From Pseudoalteromonas phenolica (GTDB lineage: Bacteria; Pseudomonadota; Gammaproteobacteria; Enterobacterales; Alteromonadaceae): 64,000 nucleotides of DNA. This document shows positions 26,130 to 34,894 of the stretch, one piece after another (the first letter of the stretch is position 1; each line of letters opens with the position of its first letter). The DNA lies in NCBI RefSeq assembly GCF_001444405.1, contig NZ_CP013187.1:2108001-2172000 (forward strand). Direction: 5' to 3'. The notes under the pieces were generated by a model. That model ran no database searches, was not told where the DNA came from, and saw only the letters and a program-made list of their open reading frames with translations. A program made the position numbers and the translations under genes.

Positions 26130-26996
26130 TTACTTTCTTTTTGGCTTTGGCTTTTGCGCACGTTGGTTGTGCTTTTTCACAGCTTTTCTGATCTGATTGA
26201 TCTTAGCACGCTTGTCTTTACGCTTTTCTGGCATCACAGACAGTTTAGTTTGCGTTTCAGGGCGCATTTTCACAGATTTACGCAAGTAGTTTACGTCTTC
26301 TAACTTAAGCTCTTCCCAGCCCCCTTGTGGAAGACGTTTGTTAAGCTCTAATTTACCGTAACGAATACGAATTAGGCGAGATACTTCAACTTCTTGAGAT
26401 TGCCATAAACGACGTACTTCACGATTACGACCTTCAGTTAGCGTAACGTTGAACCACTTGTTAATGCCCTCACCGCCCATAGGCTTAATTTTTAAGAATT
26501 TCGCTGGGCCATCCTCTAACTCAACCCCTTTAGTTAAGGTACTCAATGTTTGATTTGTTACCTCACCAAATACACGTGCAGAATACTCACGCTCTACTTC
26601 ATATTTAGGGTGCATTAAACGATTCGCTAACTCACCGTCGTTGGTAAATAGTAATAAACCTGATGTATTGATATCTAAACGGCCAATCGCAATCCAACGG
26701 TCGCCCTCTAGACGAGGTAGTCTATCGAAAACTGTTCGGCGACCTTCAGGGTCTTTACGCGTACATAATTCTCCTTCAGGCTTGTGATACATTAAAACAC
26801 GACAAACACGTTCTTCTTGTTGCTCTATTTTAACAACATGACCGTCAACACGAATAACCGCATTTTCTTCAACACGATCACCTAAACGTGCCACTTTACC
26901 GTTAACGCTGACACGATTAGAGTCAATGTATTTTTCCATTTCGCGGCGTGAACCCACACCAGCACGGGCCAATACTTTTTGTAACTTTTCACTCAT
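26130..26996 (-). CDS. rluB: 23S rRNA pseudouridine-2605 synthase RluB
   Basis: 288 residues. N-terminal S4 RNA-binding domain (LQKVLARAGVGSRREMEKYI), then the RsuA/RluB catalytic domain with GRLDINTSGLLLFTNDGELA carrying the catalytic Asp, and TEGRNREVRRLWQSQ. A basic tail (about 250-288, rich in Lys and Arg) binds RNA. Modifies U2605 of 23S rRNA. The ATG overlaps the scpB stop by one base (TAATG); it is the last gene of the rnm-yciO-scpA-scpB-rluB series. Confidence 0.95.
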   Translation of the reverse strand: MSEKLQKVLARAGVGSRREMEKYIDSNRVSVNGKVARLGDRVEENAVIRVDGHVVKIEQQEERVCRVLMYHKPEGELCTRKDPEGRRTVFDRLPRLEGDRWIAIGRLDINTSGLLLFTNDGELANRLMHPKYEVEREYSARVFGEVTNQTLSTLTKGVELEDGPAKFLKIKPMGGEGINKWFNVTLTEGRNREVRRLWQSQEVEVSRLIRIRYGKLELNKRLPQGGWEELKLEDVNYLRKSVKMRPETQTKLSVMPEKRKDKRAKINQIRKAVKKHNQRAQKPKPKRK

Positions 26997-27583
26997 TAGG
27001 ATGGTTCTCTCACAGAAGGATCACTCAATATCTGCTCTAGTTTTACATCTTGCTGCTCAGGTAAATTAGGCAGCTGTTCTAAACCAGATAAAGAAAAATA
27101 ATCTAAAAATTGTTTGGTGGTTGCATATAGCGCAGGTTTACCAGGCACGTCTTTTTGCCCAACAACCGTTATCCATTCACGCTCTAATAAACTTTTCATT
27201 ATATTGCTGCTTACAGCAACCCCTCTCACCTGCTCTATCTCACCTCGGGTAATAGGTTGACGATAGGCTATCAAGGCAAGGGTTTCTATGGTCGCTCGAG
27301 AGTATTTCACTGCTTTTTCAGGCCATAATTTACTTAATGGCTCAGCCAAAGAAGGCCCTGCTTGAAAGCGATAACCAGAGGCCACTTCAACCAACTGAAC
27401 ACCTCTTGTTGAATAGTGCTCAACCAGTGAGTCTATGGCTTGGGTTAATCTTTTAGCAGAAATATTGAAATCTTGCAGAACGGTTTCTTGAAGACGACGC
27501 TTGCTTAATGGCTTCTCAGAAACAAAAATCGCTGCTTCGACTAGCTCAACGAGTTGTTCATCACTAAGACGCTTAAAAGCCAT
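26996..27583 (-). CDS. scpB: segregation and condensation protein B
   Basis: 195 residues, two winged-helix domains: LVELVEAAIFVSEKPLSKRR and the core EVASGYRFQAGPSL, then SRATIETLALIAYRQPITRG and REWITVVGQKDVPGKPALYA, all diagnostic for ScpB. Works with ScpA and SMC (or MukB-independent partners) in chromosome compaction and segregation. Next to scpA, and coupled with rluB by a one-base overlap, the standard arrangement. Confidence 0.95.
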   Translation of the reverse strand: MAFKRLSDEQLVELVEAAIFVSEKPLSKRRLQETVLQDFNISAKRLTQAIDSLVEHYSTRGVQLVEVASGYRFQAGPSLAEPLSKLWPEKAVKYSRATIETLALIAYRQPITRGEIEQVRGVAVSSNIMKSLLEREWITVVGQKDVPGKPALYATTKQFLDYFSLSGLEQLPNLPEQQDVKLEQILSDPSVREPS

Positions 27584-27631
27584 ATTAATCTACAATTGCA
27601 AACACAAGGCAATATTATGACAGAGGTTCGG

Positions 27632-28420
27632 TTACTCTTGTAGTTTTAAAGATAAATAAATCTCTGACTGCGGGGTAATTTGGGTGAAAGTGACTAATTG
27701 CTCTTTGATCAGTTCAAGCATTGCTATAAATGTCACCACCACGCCTTGACGCCCTTCAGCAAAATCAAACAAAGTGACGAAAGCACATGGTCCACTATTT
27801 TCTGAAAGATGGCGCAGAATTCGTGTCATACGCTCACGGGTAGACAAAACTTCACTTGATATTTGATGGTGAGCGAGCGTTTTTACTCGAGCCATCACGT
27901 GACCAAATGCAAGTACTAGGTCTATTAAACTTAAATCAGGTAATTTCTCTTCATCAACTGCATTGTCGACATACTCAGCATTAGCTATGAAGAAGTCTTT
28001 TCCGACATGAGGCTGTTCTTTTAATGTTTCCGCCGCTGTTTTGAATTGTTCATATTCTTGCAAACGCTTAACTAATTCAGCACGCGGGTCGGCTTCTTCT
28101 TCAAGCTCTTCATGAGTCGGTAACAACATACGTGACTTAATTTGCGCCAATAACGCTGCCATCACTAAGTATTCCCCTGCCAATTCAAGCTGTAAATCTT
28201 TCATCAGCTCAACATAGCTCACATATTGTTTGGTAATGCTATGGATTGGCAGTTGCAGAATATCTAGCTTATGGCGCTTAATAAGATATAAAAGCAGATC
28301 GAGTGGGCCCTCAAAGCTTTCTAATATCACTTTAAGGGCATCGGGCGGTATGTATAAGTCTTCAGGCTTTTCTAAAACGGCTTCGCCGTGAAGAAAGGCC
28401 AGTGGCGCAGAGTTACTCAT
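27632..28420 (-). CDS. scpA: segregation and condensation protein A (kleisin)
   Basis: 262 residues. Kleisin N-terminal region ILESFEGPLDLLLYLIKRHK and LDILQLPIHSITKQYVSYVE, central AGEYLVMAALLAQIKSRMLL, C-terminal winged helix from about 190 (FVTLFDFAEGRQGVVVTFIA). ScpA bridges the SMC heads together with ScpB. Begins 19 bp after yciO. Confidence 0.95.
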   Translation of the reverse strand: MSNSAPLAFLHGEAVLEKPEDLYIPPDALKVILESFEGPLDLLLYLIKRHKLDILQLPIHSITKQYVSYVELMKDLQLELAGEYLVMAALLAQIKSRMLLPTHEELEEEADPRAELVKRLQEYEQFKTAAETLKEQPHVGKDFFIANAEYVDNAVDEEKLPDLSLIDLVLAFGHVMARVKTLAHHQISSEVLSTRERMTRILRHLSENSGPCAFVTLFDFAEGRQGVVVTFIAMLELIKEQLVTFTQITPQSEIYLSLKLQE

Positions 28421-28439
28421 TTAATGACTATTTTGCTAG

Positions 28440-29060
28440 CTATTGAAACGGCGTAACATCACCGCATCCTTCGCGAAGGATGACAATATCATCGTCAGAG
28501 AAGTCAATTACGGTAGTGGCTTGTTCAATCAAATAACCACCATGAATAATAAGATCCACCTGTTTTTCTAGGCTCATACGAATGTCATCAGGGTCTGACT
28601 CAGTAAATTGCTCACCAGGTAAAATCAAGGAACATGACATAAGCGGTTCATTGAGCTCTTCGAGTAAAGCAGCTGCTATTGGGTTATCGGTGACACGCAT
28701 ACCAATGGTTTTTTTCTTCTCGTTTAATAAACGCTTAGGCACTTCTTTTGTGCCTTTGAAAATAAAGGTGTAAGGCCCTGGCGTATTGTTTTTTATTAAA
28801 CGAAAAATTTGATTATCAACACGGGCATAGGTTGCCAGTTCTGATAGGTCTCGGCAAACAAGTGTAAAGTTATGGTGTTTTTCAATACCGCGAATACGTT
28901 CAATTCGCTCTTTCGCTTGTTTGTTACCAATACTGCAGCCAAGTGCATAGCCTGAGTCGGTTGGGTAGACTATCACCCCACCCTTGTGAATAATTTCAAC
29001 CGCTTGTTTAATTAAGCGTGCCTGAGGGTTTTCTGGGTGAATATGAAAAAATTGGCTCAT
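28440..29060 (-). CDS. yciO: YciO (Sua5/YciO/YrdC family)
   Basis: 206 residues. Sua5/YrdC fold: GGVIVYPTDSGYALGCSIGN, the K-R-x(n) substrate site ERIERIRGIEKHHNFTLVCR, and TPGPYTFIFKGTKEVPKRLL. YrdC and Sua5 make threonylcarbamoyl-AMP for tRNA t6A; the YciO branch keeps the fold but its precise role is less sure. The final VTPFQ is typical of YciO. ATG overlaps the rnm stop (TAATG), so translation is coupled. Confidence 0.92.
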   Translation of the reverse strand: MSQFFHIHPENPQARLIKQAVEIIHKGGVIVYPTDSGYALGCSIGNKQAKERIERIRGIEKHHNFTLVCRDLSELATYARVDNQIFRLIKNNTPGPYTFIFKGTKEVPKRLLNEKKKTIGMRVTDNPIAAALLEELNEPLMSCSLILPGEQFTESDPDDIRMSLEKQVDLIIHGGYLIEQATTVIDFSDDDIVILREGCGDVTPFQ

Positions 29061-29911
29061 TAGTTACACTCCTGTGCGTCTTGCCAAGACTGCCAAACAG
29101 CTTGGCAATCTTTTGGTAAGTATAGGTTTTTTCCGAGATCTGACCAAGGCATAGGATAATGAAAATCTGAACCTTGACTCGCAAGTAGATCAAACTCTTG
29201 ACTTAATTGCCCTAAAAACTGTCTTTCGCTCGGTGCTTGCTGCGGTAAAGCGACTTCCATTGCCTGTCCACCCGCAAGCTTAAATTCGCTCAGTAATTTA
29301 CGTAGCCACTTATTAGACATTTGATATCGACCAGGGTGCGCCAACACAGAAACGCCACCAGCTGCCTGAATTGCTGTAATGGCAGTTGTCATATCACACC
29401 AATTGCTTGGTACATAACCCGTTTTGCCTCTGGCTAAAAACTTTTTAAACACACCTTGAATGTTTTTAGCTACACCGCGCTCGACTAACGCTTGTGCAAA
29501 GTGTGCTCGGGTGATTTCAGCATCTTTAGCCAGTGCTTTGGCCTGCTCATATATATCTTCATAGCCTTTTTTCGCTAAGCGTCGACCAATCTCTTGAGCA
29601 CGAGCTTCACGTTTGTTTTGCTGCTCAGTCAATAAATTAAGTAAATGTGTATTTTCAGTATCTATAGATAGGCCGACAATATGGATTTCAAAACTTTCCC
29701 ATTTTGTCGAAATCTCAACCCCAGTCACTAACTCTAGATTTAAATCTCGGTCAGCAATAAATTGCTTTGCAGGTTCAATACCCGCAACGGTATCGTGATC
29801 GGTGAGGGCTAAAACATCAACGCCCTTTTCTGTTGCTCGCTCAAGCAATGCGCCTACGCTTAAACGACCATCAGAAAAGGTGCTATGACTGTGTAAATCA
29901 TATTTTATCAA
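29060..29911 (-). CDS. rnm: RNase AM (PHP-domain 5'-3' exonuclease, YciV/TrpH)
   Basis: 283 residues. PHP metal motifs: DLHSHSTFSDGRLS, LTDHDTVAGIEPA, LVTGVEISTKWESFEIHIVG, then SVLAHPGRYQMSNKWL and LLASQGSDFHYP. In E. coli this protein (RNase AM, formerly TrpH) trims the 5' ends of 5S, 16S and 23S rRNA and digests short RNA or 3',5'-nucleotides. First gene of the operon and divergent from trp, as in E. coli. Confidence 0.94.
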   Translation of the reverse strand: MIKYDLHSHSTFSDGRLSVGALLERATEKGVDVLALTDHDTVAGIEPAKQFIADRDLNLELVTGVEISTKWESFEIHIVGLSIDTENTHLLNLLTEQQNKREARAQEIGRRLAKKGYEDIYEQAKALAKDAEITRAHFAQALVERGVAKNIQGVFKKFLARGKTGYVPSNWCDMTTAITAIQAAGGVSVLAHPGRYQMSNKWLRKLLSEFKLAGGQAMEVALPQQAPSERQFLGQLSQEFDLLASQGSDFHYPMPWSDLGKNLYLPKDCQAVWQSWQDAQECN

Positions 29912-30026
29912 GTTTATTTCTCTTCATTATTATTCATGTTCGTGTCAACGGGTCGGATTATATCACTAATACACCCCATTAAATTTTGTATACTTTATAT
30001 TTTTAATATTTTTGCAACTTTTTAGC

Positions 30027-30055
30027 TTGACTCGCTCGTTCCGATAAGGTTTACT
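30027..30055 (+). promoter_or_regulatory. predicted trp operon promoter
   Basis: TTGACT (-35, 30027-30032) and TTTACT (-10, 30050-30055) with 17 bases between; start point near 30062, 26 nt before the first leader ATG. I see no TrpR-type operator (the CTAGT/ACTAG core is missing), so attenuation may be the main control. Confidence 0.6.
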
Positions 30056-30087
30056 GTGTGCATAAATTGATTCGACGTATACCTGAT

Positions 30088-30132
30088 ATGAAAACATTAA
30101 CTAAAAATAAAATCTGGTGGTGGCACTCGTAA
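30088..30132 (+). CDS. trpL: first trp leader peptide, MKTLTKNKIWWWHS
   Basis: A 14-codon ORF with three consecutive TGG codons (30115-30123), directly downstream of the trp promoter. In transcriptional attenuation ribosome stalling on Trp codons decides between antiterminator and terminator. Stop codon TAA at 30130. The Shine-Dalgarno is weak. It is followed four bases later by the antiterminator segment GCGGG. Confidence 0.92.
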   Translation: MKTLTKNKIWWWHS

Positions 30133-30135
30133 CAT

Positions 30136-30195
30136 TGCGGGCGCTTTGTCGTATCTATACGATTTCAAAACCCGCACACAAATGCGGGTTTTTTT
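30136..30195 (+). promoter_or_regulatory. first trp attenuator (antiterminator segment and terminator)
   Basis: Segment 2 TGCGGG (30136-30141) can pair with segment 3 CCCGCA (30171-30176), forming the antiterminator. Alternatively segment 3 pairs with segment 4 TGCGGG (30183-30188) and the following seven T, a classical intrinsic terminator. Between them a small hairpin TCGTAT-CT-ATACGA (30149-30162). The duplicate arrangement follows further downstream. Confidence 0.88.
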
Positions 30196-30221
30196 ATATC
30201 TAAATTTTTTGGAATACAAAC

Positions 30222-30272
30222 ATGATTAACAACAATATCAACACACATTCTTGGTGGTGGCGCCTGAACTAG
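30222..30272 (+). CDS. second trp leader peptide, MINNNINTHSWWWRLN
   Basis: A second 16-codon ORF with three consecutive TGG codons (30252-30260) and a TAG stop, preceded by GGA eight bases before the ATG. It lies 26 nt beyond the T-run of the first terminator. The Trp codons are offset by 137 bp from those of the first leader, and the following structural elements by 134-135 bp, so both are best explained as copies of one unit. Outside the WWW block the peptides differ, so selection has kept only the Trp run. Confidence 0.92.
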   Translation: MINNNINTHSWWWRLN

Positions 30273-30335
30273 CGGGACGGCATTGTTGTATCTGTTACAC
30301 AACCCCCGCAAGTTAACACTGGCGGGGGTTTTTTA
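30272..30335 (+). promoter_or_regulatory. second trp attenuator
   Basis: GCGGG (30272-30276) can pair with CCCGC (30305-30309) as antiterminator; CCCCCGC (30303-30309) can instead pair with GCGGGGG (30322-30328), followed by six T: an even stronger terminator than the first. An intervening GTTGTA...TACACAAC hairpin corresponds to the one in the first unit; both share the string GTATCT. The trpE ATG comes three bases after the T-run. Confidence 0.88.
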
Positions 30336-30337
30336 TT

Positions 30338-31924
30338 ATGGGGAATGAGGTTTTGATTTTTAGTCATATTACGACAACACCAGGGGAAGTGACGAGTATA
30401 AGACAACGGCGCGATTACATTAGCAGCCCATTGTCATTATATGCGGCACTCGATAAAACAAATTCATTATTACTTGAGTCAGCAGAAATTGACTCTAAAG
30501 ATAATGTGAAAAGCATCATTTTAGTCGATGCCGCACTTCGCATTGAGTGCAGGGGCAAAACCGTGATTGCCAAAGCATTGTCTAACAACGGTCAGCAAGT
30601 GTTAAGTTTCTTGGCTGAACAAGTTGAAAACTGTACAGCGGTTGTTGAAGGTGATGTATTAACACTTGAATACGCACCGTTCGAAGCTGAACTGGATGAA
30701 TACAGTAAGCTTAAAGCAGATAATGCATTCAGTGCCCTACGTACTTGTATAAATAAAATCAAACGTAACTCAGACACCCCTTTTGCATTATTCTTAGGCG
30801 GTGTATTTGCTTACGACATGGTAGCCAACTTTGAAACACTGCCTGAAGTCCCAGACGGTGATAATGACTGTCCTGACTATGTGTTTTATTTAGCAGAAAC
30901 GCTCGTATTAATTGATCATCAAGCACAAACCACTGAGTTAATTGGTAATGTTTTTAACGGCCCAGAAGTGCATGCCAACTGTTTTGAAGTAGGTAAACAG
31001 CTAGAAGAGCTTAATACGCGTTGTGATAACTTAACACCGTATTTAGCAGCGCCAAATGAAGGACAGTCTGAAGTGACAGTAAACATTGACGATGAAACTT
31101 ACTGTCAGCAAGTCAAAACTTTAAGGCAAAACATTATCGATGGTGATATTTTCCAAGTTGTGCCTTCTCGTACATTCTCTTTACCTTGTGCCCAGCCACT
31201 AGCAGCTTACCAGCAACTAAAAAAACAAAACCCAAGTCCGTATATGTTTTATATGCGAGATGAATCTTTTGTGTTGTTTGGTGCCTCGCCTGAATCAGCC
31301 TTAAAATATTGTGTGAACAGTAATCAAGTCGAAGTCTACCCTATCGCAGGCACACGCCCTCGCGGTAAGTTTGCAGATGGCAATATTAATCCAGATCTAG
31401 ACAGCCGCATTGAACTTGAGCTTCGCAACGATCAAAAAGAGCGAGCAGAGCACCTTATGCTGGTTGATTTAGCACGTAATGACGTAGCGCGAATTAGTGT
31501 TGCAGGCTCACGCCACGCAAAAGAGCTTTTAAAAGTCGACCGCTATTCACAGGTCATGCATTTAGTATCACGCGTTGTGGGTCAATTAAAACCAGATTTA
31601 GACGCACTGCATGCCTATCAAGCTTGTATGAACATGGGTACTCTAGTAGGAGCACCTAAAGTAAAAGCTGCAGAGTTAGTGCGACATACTGAAAAGCAAC
31701 GACGCGGCAGTTATGGTGGTGCTGTAGGTTACTTAACAGGCGATGGTGCAATGGACTCTTGTATCGTTATCCGCTCTGCATTTGTAAAAAATGGTACCGC
31801 ATTCGTTCAAGCAGGTGCCGGCGTTGTATATGACTCTGATCCACAAGCAGAAGCAGATGAAACTCGAGCCAAAGCACAAGCCGTCATAAAAGCCGTGCAA
31901 TCTACGTATCAAGGAGCCTGCTAA
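30338..31924 (+). CDS. trpE: anthranilate synthase component I
   Basis: 528 residues. Converts chorismate to anthranilate with TrpG. The Trp feedback site LLESAEIDSKDNVKS (about 45-59) is present, so the enzyme should be inhibited by tryptophan. The chorismate-binding C-terminal domain has YPIAGTRPRG, DLARNDVARI and the end region GAGVVYDSDPQAEADETRAK. The ATG at 30338 follows the attenuator T-run without a ribosome site; GGGGAATGAGG immediately after it would serve a TTG at 30353, so the protein may be five residues shorter. TAATG overlap with trpG. Confidence 0.95.
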   Translation: MGNEVLIFSHITTTPGEVTSIRQRRDYISSPLSLYAALDKTNSLLLESAEIDSKDNVKSIILVDAALRIECRGKTVIAKALSNNGQQVLSFLAEQVENCTAVVEGDVLTLEYAPFEAELDEYSKLKADNAFSALRTCINKIKRNSDTPFALFLGGVFAYDMVANFETLPEVPDGDNDCPDYVFYLAETLVLIDHQAQTTELIGNVFNGPEVHANCFEVGKQLEELNTRCDNLTPYLAAPNEGQSEVTVNIDDETYCQQVKTLRQNIIDGDIFQVVPSRTFSLPCAQPLAAYQQLKKQNPSPYMFYMRDESFVLFGASPESALKYCVNSNQVEVYPIAGTRPRGKFADGNINPDLDSRIELELRNDQKERAEHLMLVDLARNDVARISVAGSRHAKELLKVDRYSQVMHLVSRVVGQLKPDLDALHAYQACMNMGTLVGAPKVKAAELVRHTEKQRRGSYGGAVGYLTGDGAMDSCIVIRSAFVKNGTAFVQAGAGVVYDSDPQAEADETRAKAQAVIKAVQSTYQGAC

Positions 31925-32514
31925 TGTCTAATAACACAAAAGTATATTTTTTAGATAACTTTGATTCATTCAGCTACAACCTTGTTGATGAACTGACACT
32001 ACTAGGCTTAGATTTAGTGGTTTACCGTAACAATATCTCCGCTGAAAAGATCTTCGCCAAGATGCAGCAAGAAACTGTACCGGTAATTTTAGTGTTATCG
32101 CCAGGCCCAGGTAACCCAGCTCAAGCAGGTTGCTTATTAGAGCTAATTGAACTCGCTAAAAGCCAATTCCCTATGCTGGGAATTTGTTTAGGCCAACAAG
32201 CTTTAACACAAAGCTATGGCGGAACTGTTGGTCATGCAGGTGAAACTGTTCATGGTAAGTCTTCAATTATTGAAGCTGACGACCACCCTGTATTTGCAGG
32301 TATTGGCAAACGCTTCCCGGTTGCGCGTTACCACTCTCTTATGGCGACTCATGTTCCTGAAAGCTTAAAAGTGATTGCCAAATACGACACTATTCCGATG
32401 GCTATTTATCATCCTGAAGATAAGGTGATCGGCTATCAATTTCACCCTGAGTCTATTCTTACCCCAGACGGTGCTCAGTTATTAAAACAAAGTATCGATT
32501 ACTTAACACAATAG
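31924..32514 (+). CDS. trpG: anthranilate synthase component II (glutamine amidotransferase)
   Basis: 196 residues, stand-alone amidotransferase, not fused to TrpD as in E. coli. Class I triad: Cys88 in MLGICLGQQALT, His174 and Glu176 in QFHPESI. Supplies ammonia from glutamine to TrpE. LSPGPGNPAQAG and HGKSSIIEADDHPVF are typical. The ATG overlaps the trpE stop by one base; trpD starts 8 bp after the stop. Confidence 0.95.
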   Translation: MSNNTKVYFLDNFDSFSYNLVDELTLLGLDLVVYRNNISAEKIFAKMQQETVPVILVLSPGPGNPAQAGCLLELIELAKSQFPMLGICLGQQALTQSYGGTVGHAGETVHGKSSIIEADDHPVFAGIGKRFPVARYHSLMATHVPESLKVIAKYDTIPMAIYHPEDKVIGYQFHPESILTPDGAQLLKQSIDYLTQ

Positions 32515-32522
32515 GAGCCAAC

Positions 32523-33527
32523 ATGGACAGTTTAAATCTATTACTTGAACAACAAGACTTAACATTTGAGCAAGCAAATAGCTTCTTCGACTTAGTCATG
32601 CAGGGTGAAGTGTCTGAAATTGAACTCACCGCCGCACTGATTGCATTAAAAATTAAAAAAGAAACGGCACAAGAGATTGCTGGTGCAGCAAAAGCCATGC
32701 GCGATCATGCCACAAAGTTCAACGCACATAACCTTGTTTGTGCAGATAGTTGCGGCACAGGTGGCGATGGTTCAAATACCATTAACGTTAGTACCACAGC
32801 GGCAATTGCGGCTGCGGCATGTGGTATCAATTTGGTGAAACACGGCAATCGCAGTGTATCGAGTAAATCAGGCTCTGCGGATTTACTCAGAACTCTGGGC
32901 ATTAATATCGAAATGACGCCTGAGCAAGCCAGTGTATGTTTAAAAGAAACCGGCTTCACCTTCTTATTCGCGCCGCTTTATCATTTAGGTGTTAAACATG
33001 CGATGCCAGTGCGTACCACGTTAAAAACTCGCACGATTTTTAATATTTTAGGTCCACTGACTAACCCAGCAGCCCCACAAGTACAGTTACTGGGTGTGTA
33101 TGATAAAAGTTTATGCCGTCCGATGGCCGAGACATTAAAGACACTAGGTACTGAGCGAGCGATGATAGTACACGGTGAAGGCACAGATGAAATTGCCCTA
33201 CATGGCACAACCCATGTGGCTGAACTGGTTGATGGTGAAATTAAAGAATACACCTTAACCGTTGACGACTTTGGCGTTGAACATTATTCATTAGACCAAA
33301 TCGCTGGAGATACGCCAGAATACAATGCCAAAGCCAGTATTGAGATTTTAAATGGCTCAGCACCTGATGCACACAATGCCGCTATTGCAGTAAACGTCGC
33401 TGCATTATTGGTAATGCATAACTTAGCTGCTGATTTTAAAGCCGCCACGCAGCAAGTATTAGCAGTCTTAAAATCAGGTAAAGCAGCAGACAAACTAAAA
33501 GAGATCGTTGAGGTAAGCAATGGCTAA
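32523..33527 (+). CDS. trpD: anthranilate phosphoribosyltransferase
   Basis: 334 residues. Transfers phosphoribose from PRPP to anthranilate. Motifs: CGTGGDGSNTINVSTTAAI (PRPP/phosphate site), KHGNRSVSSKSGSADLL, RTIFNILGPLTNPA and the metal-binding GEGTDEIALHG. AGGAG seven bases before the ATG. Overlaps the start of trpCF by eight bases. Confidence 0.96.
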   Translation: MDSLNLLLEQQDLTFEQANSFFDLVMQGEVSEIELTAALIALKIKKETAQEIAGAAKAMRDHATKFNAHNLVCADSCGTGGDGSNTINVSTTAAIAAAACGINLVKHGNRSVSSKSGSADLLRTLGINIEMTPEQASVCLKETGFTFLFAPLYHLGVKHAMPVRTTLKTRTIFNILGPLTNPAAPQVQLLGVYDKSLCRPMAETLKTLGTERAMIVHGEGTDEIALHGTTHVAELVDGEIKEYTLTVDDFGVEHYSLDQIAGDTPEYNAKASIEILNGSAPDAHNAAIAVNVAALLVMHNLAADFKAATQQVLAVLKSGKAADKLKEIVEVSNG

Positions 33528-34887
33528 CGTACTAGAAAAAATCGTTTCAGATAAGCAACAAGAGGTCGCTCTAAGAAAACAACAAAAGCCACTGGACTCT
33601 TTTATTAATGACGTTGTGCCAAGTGACAGAGATTTTCAGGCGGCACTGGCAGCATCTGGCACACAATTTATTTTAGAGTGTAAGAAAGCATCGCCATCAA
33701 AGGGTCTTATTAGAGAGAACTTTAACCTTGATGAAATCACTGGCGTGTATGGCAAATATGCCACATGCATCAGTGTGTTAACCGATGAGAAATATTTTCA
33801 GGGCAGTTTTGAATACCTGACATATGTCAGCAAAAAAGTTGACCAACCGCTTATTTGTAAAGACTTCTTTATCGACGAGTATCAGGTTTATCTAGCGCGC
33901 TTACATGGTGGTAACGCCATTTTGCTTATGCTTTCAGTACTTGATGATGCGCAATATACACACCTTGCCAATGTGGCAAAGTCACTGAATATGTCAATCT
34001 TAACCGAAGTCAGTAATGTAGAAGAAGTGCACCGCGCACTTGATCTGAATGCTGAAATTATCGGTATTAATAACCGCAACTTACGTGACTTGAGCACGGA
34101 TTTAGCGACAACCGAGAAGCTCAGAAAGCTAATTCCTGATAGCAAAGTTGTGATTTCTGAATCAGGTATTTACACCCATCAAGATGTAAAGCGTCTAGCA
34201 CCTCTTTGCAATGGTTTCTTAGTAGGCAGCTCTATTATGGCTGAGCAAGACTTAGAAATTGCTTGCCGTCGTCTTATTCTGGGTGAAAATAAAGTTTGTG
34301 GTTTAACACGCTCTCAGGATGCCCAAGCGGCTTTTAAAGCAGGGGCTATTTACGGCGGCTTGATCTTCGCCCCTAAATCGCCCCGCTACGTTGACATTGA
34401 TTGCGCAAAAGCCGTCATTGATAGTGCACCATTAAAATATGTTGGTGTATTTGTAAACGAAGACCTAGAACAAGTCAGTGAAATTGCGCAAACATTAAAA
34501 CTTGCAGCCGTGCAGTTACACGGCAATGAAGATAAAACGTATATTGAAGCGCTGCGCGCTAAGTTACCTGTAACTTGCCAAATATGGAAAGCACAAGGTG
34601 TGACTGATGTGCTACCTGAACCAATCTCAGGAGTAGATAAACATTTGTACGATACTAAAACCTCTGCAGGATTTGGTGGCACAGGTGAAGTATTTGATTG
34701 GTCATTACTGACTGAAAAGAGCGCAAACAGCTTTATGTTAGCTGGCGGTTTAAACGCAGAAAATGTACTTGATGCAGCTTATACAGGCGCACAAGGACTA
34801 GATTTGAATTCAGGGGTTGAACTTAGCCCTGGTAAAAAGTGTTCGCAAAAAATTGCAGATGCTTTTAAAAACATAAGAGGTTATTGA
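33520..34887 (+). CDS. trpCF: bifunctional indole-3-glycerol-phosphate synthase / phosphoribosylanthranilate isomerase
   Basis: 455 residues, fusion as in E. coli TrpC. Residues about 1-255 are the IGPS barrel (FILECKKASPSKGLI, LICKDFFIDEYQVY, EIIGINNRNLRDLSTDL, ISESGIYTHQDVKRL); about 256-455 are the PRAI barrel (NKVCGLTRSQDAQAAFKAGA with catalytic Cys, AAVQLHGNEDKTYI, FMLAGGLNAENVLDA with the FGGTGEVFDW phosphate loop). Two consecutive steps of Trp synthesis on one chain. Confidence 0.96.
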   Translation: MANVLEKIVSDKQQEVALRKQQKPLDSFINDVVPSDRDFQAALAASGTQFILECKKASPSKGLIRENFNLDEITGVYGKYATCISVLTDEKYFQGSFEYLTYVSKKVDQPLICKDFFIDEYQVYLARLHGGNAILLMLSVLDDAQYTHLANVAKSLNMSILTEVSNVEEVHRALDLNAEIIGINNRNLRDLSTDLATTEKLRKLIPDSKVVISESGIYTHQDVKRLAPLCNGFLVGSSIMAEQDLEIACRRLILGENKVCGLTRSQDAQAAFKAGAIYGGLIFAPKSPRYVDIDCAKAVIDSAPLKYVGVFVNEDLEQVSEIAQTLKLAAVQLHGNEDKTYIEALRAKLPVTCQIWKAQGVTDVLPEPISGVDKHLYDTKTSAGFGGTGEVFDWSLLTEKSANSFMLAGGLNAENVLDAAYTGAQGLDLNSGVELSPGKKCSQKIADAFKNIRGY

Positions 34888-34894
34888 GGTGGAA

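Noticed and set aside
30020..30090. TrpR operator at the trp promoter
   Set aside because: No CTAGT/ACTAG core palindrome overlaps the predicted promoter.
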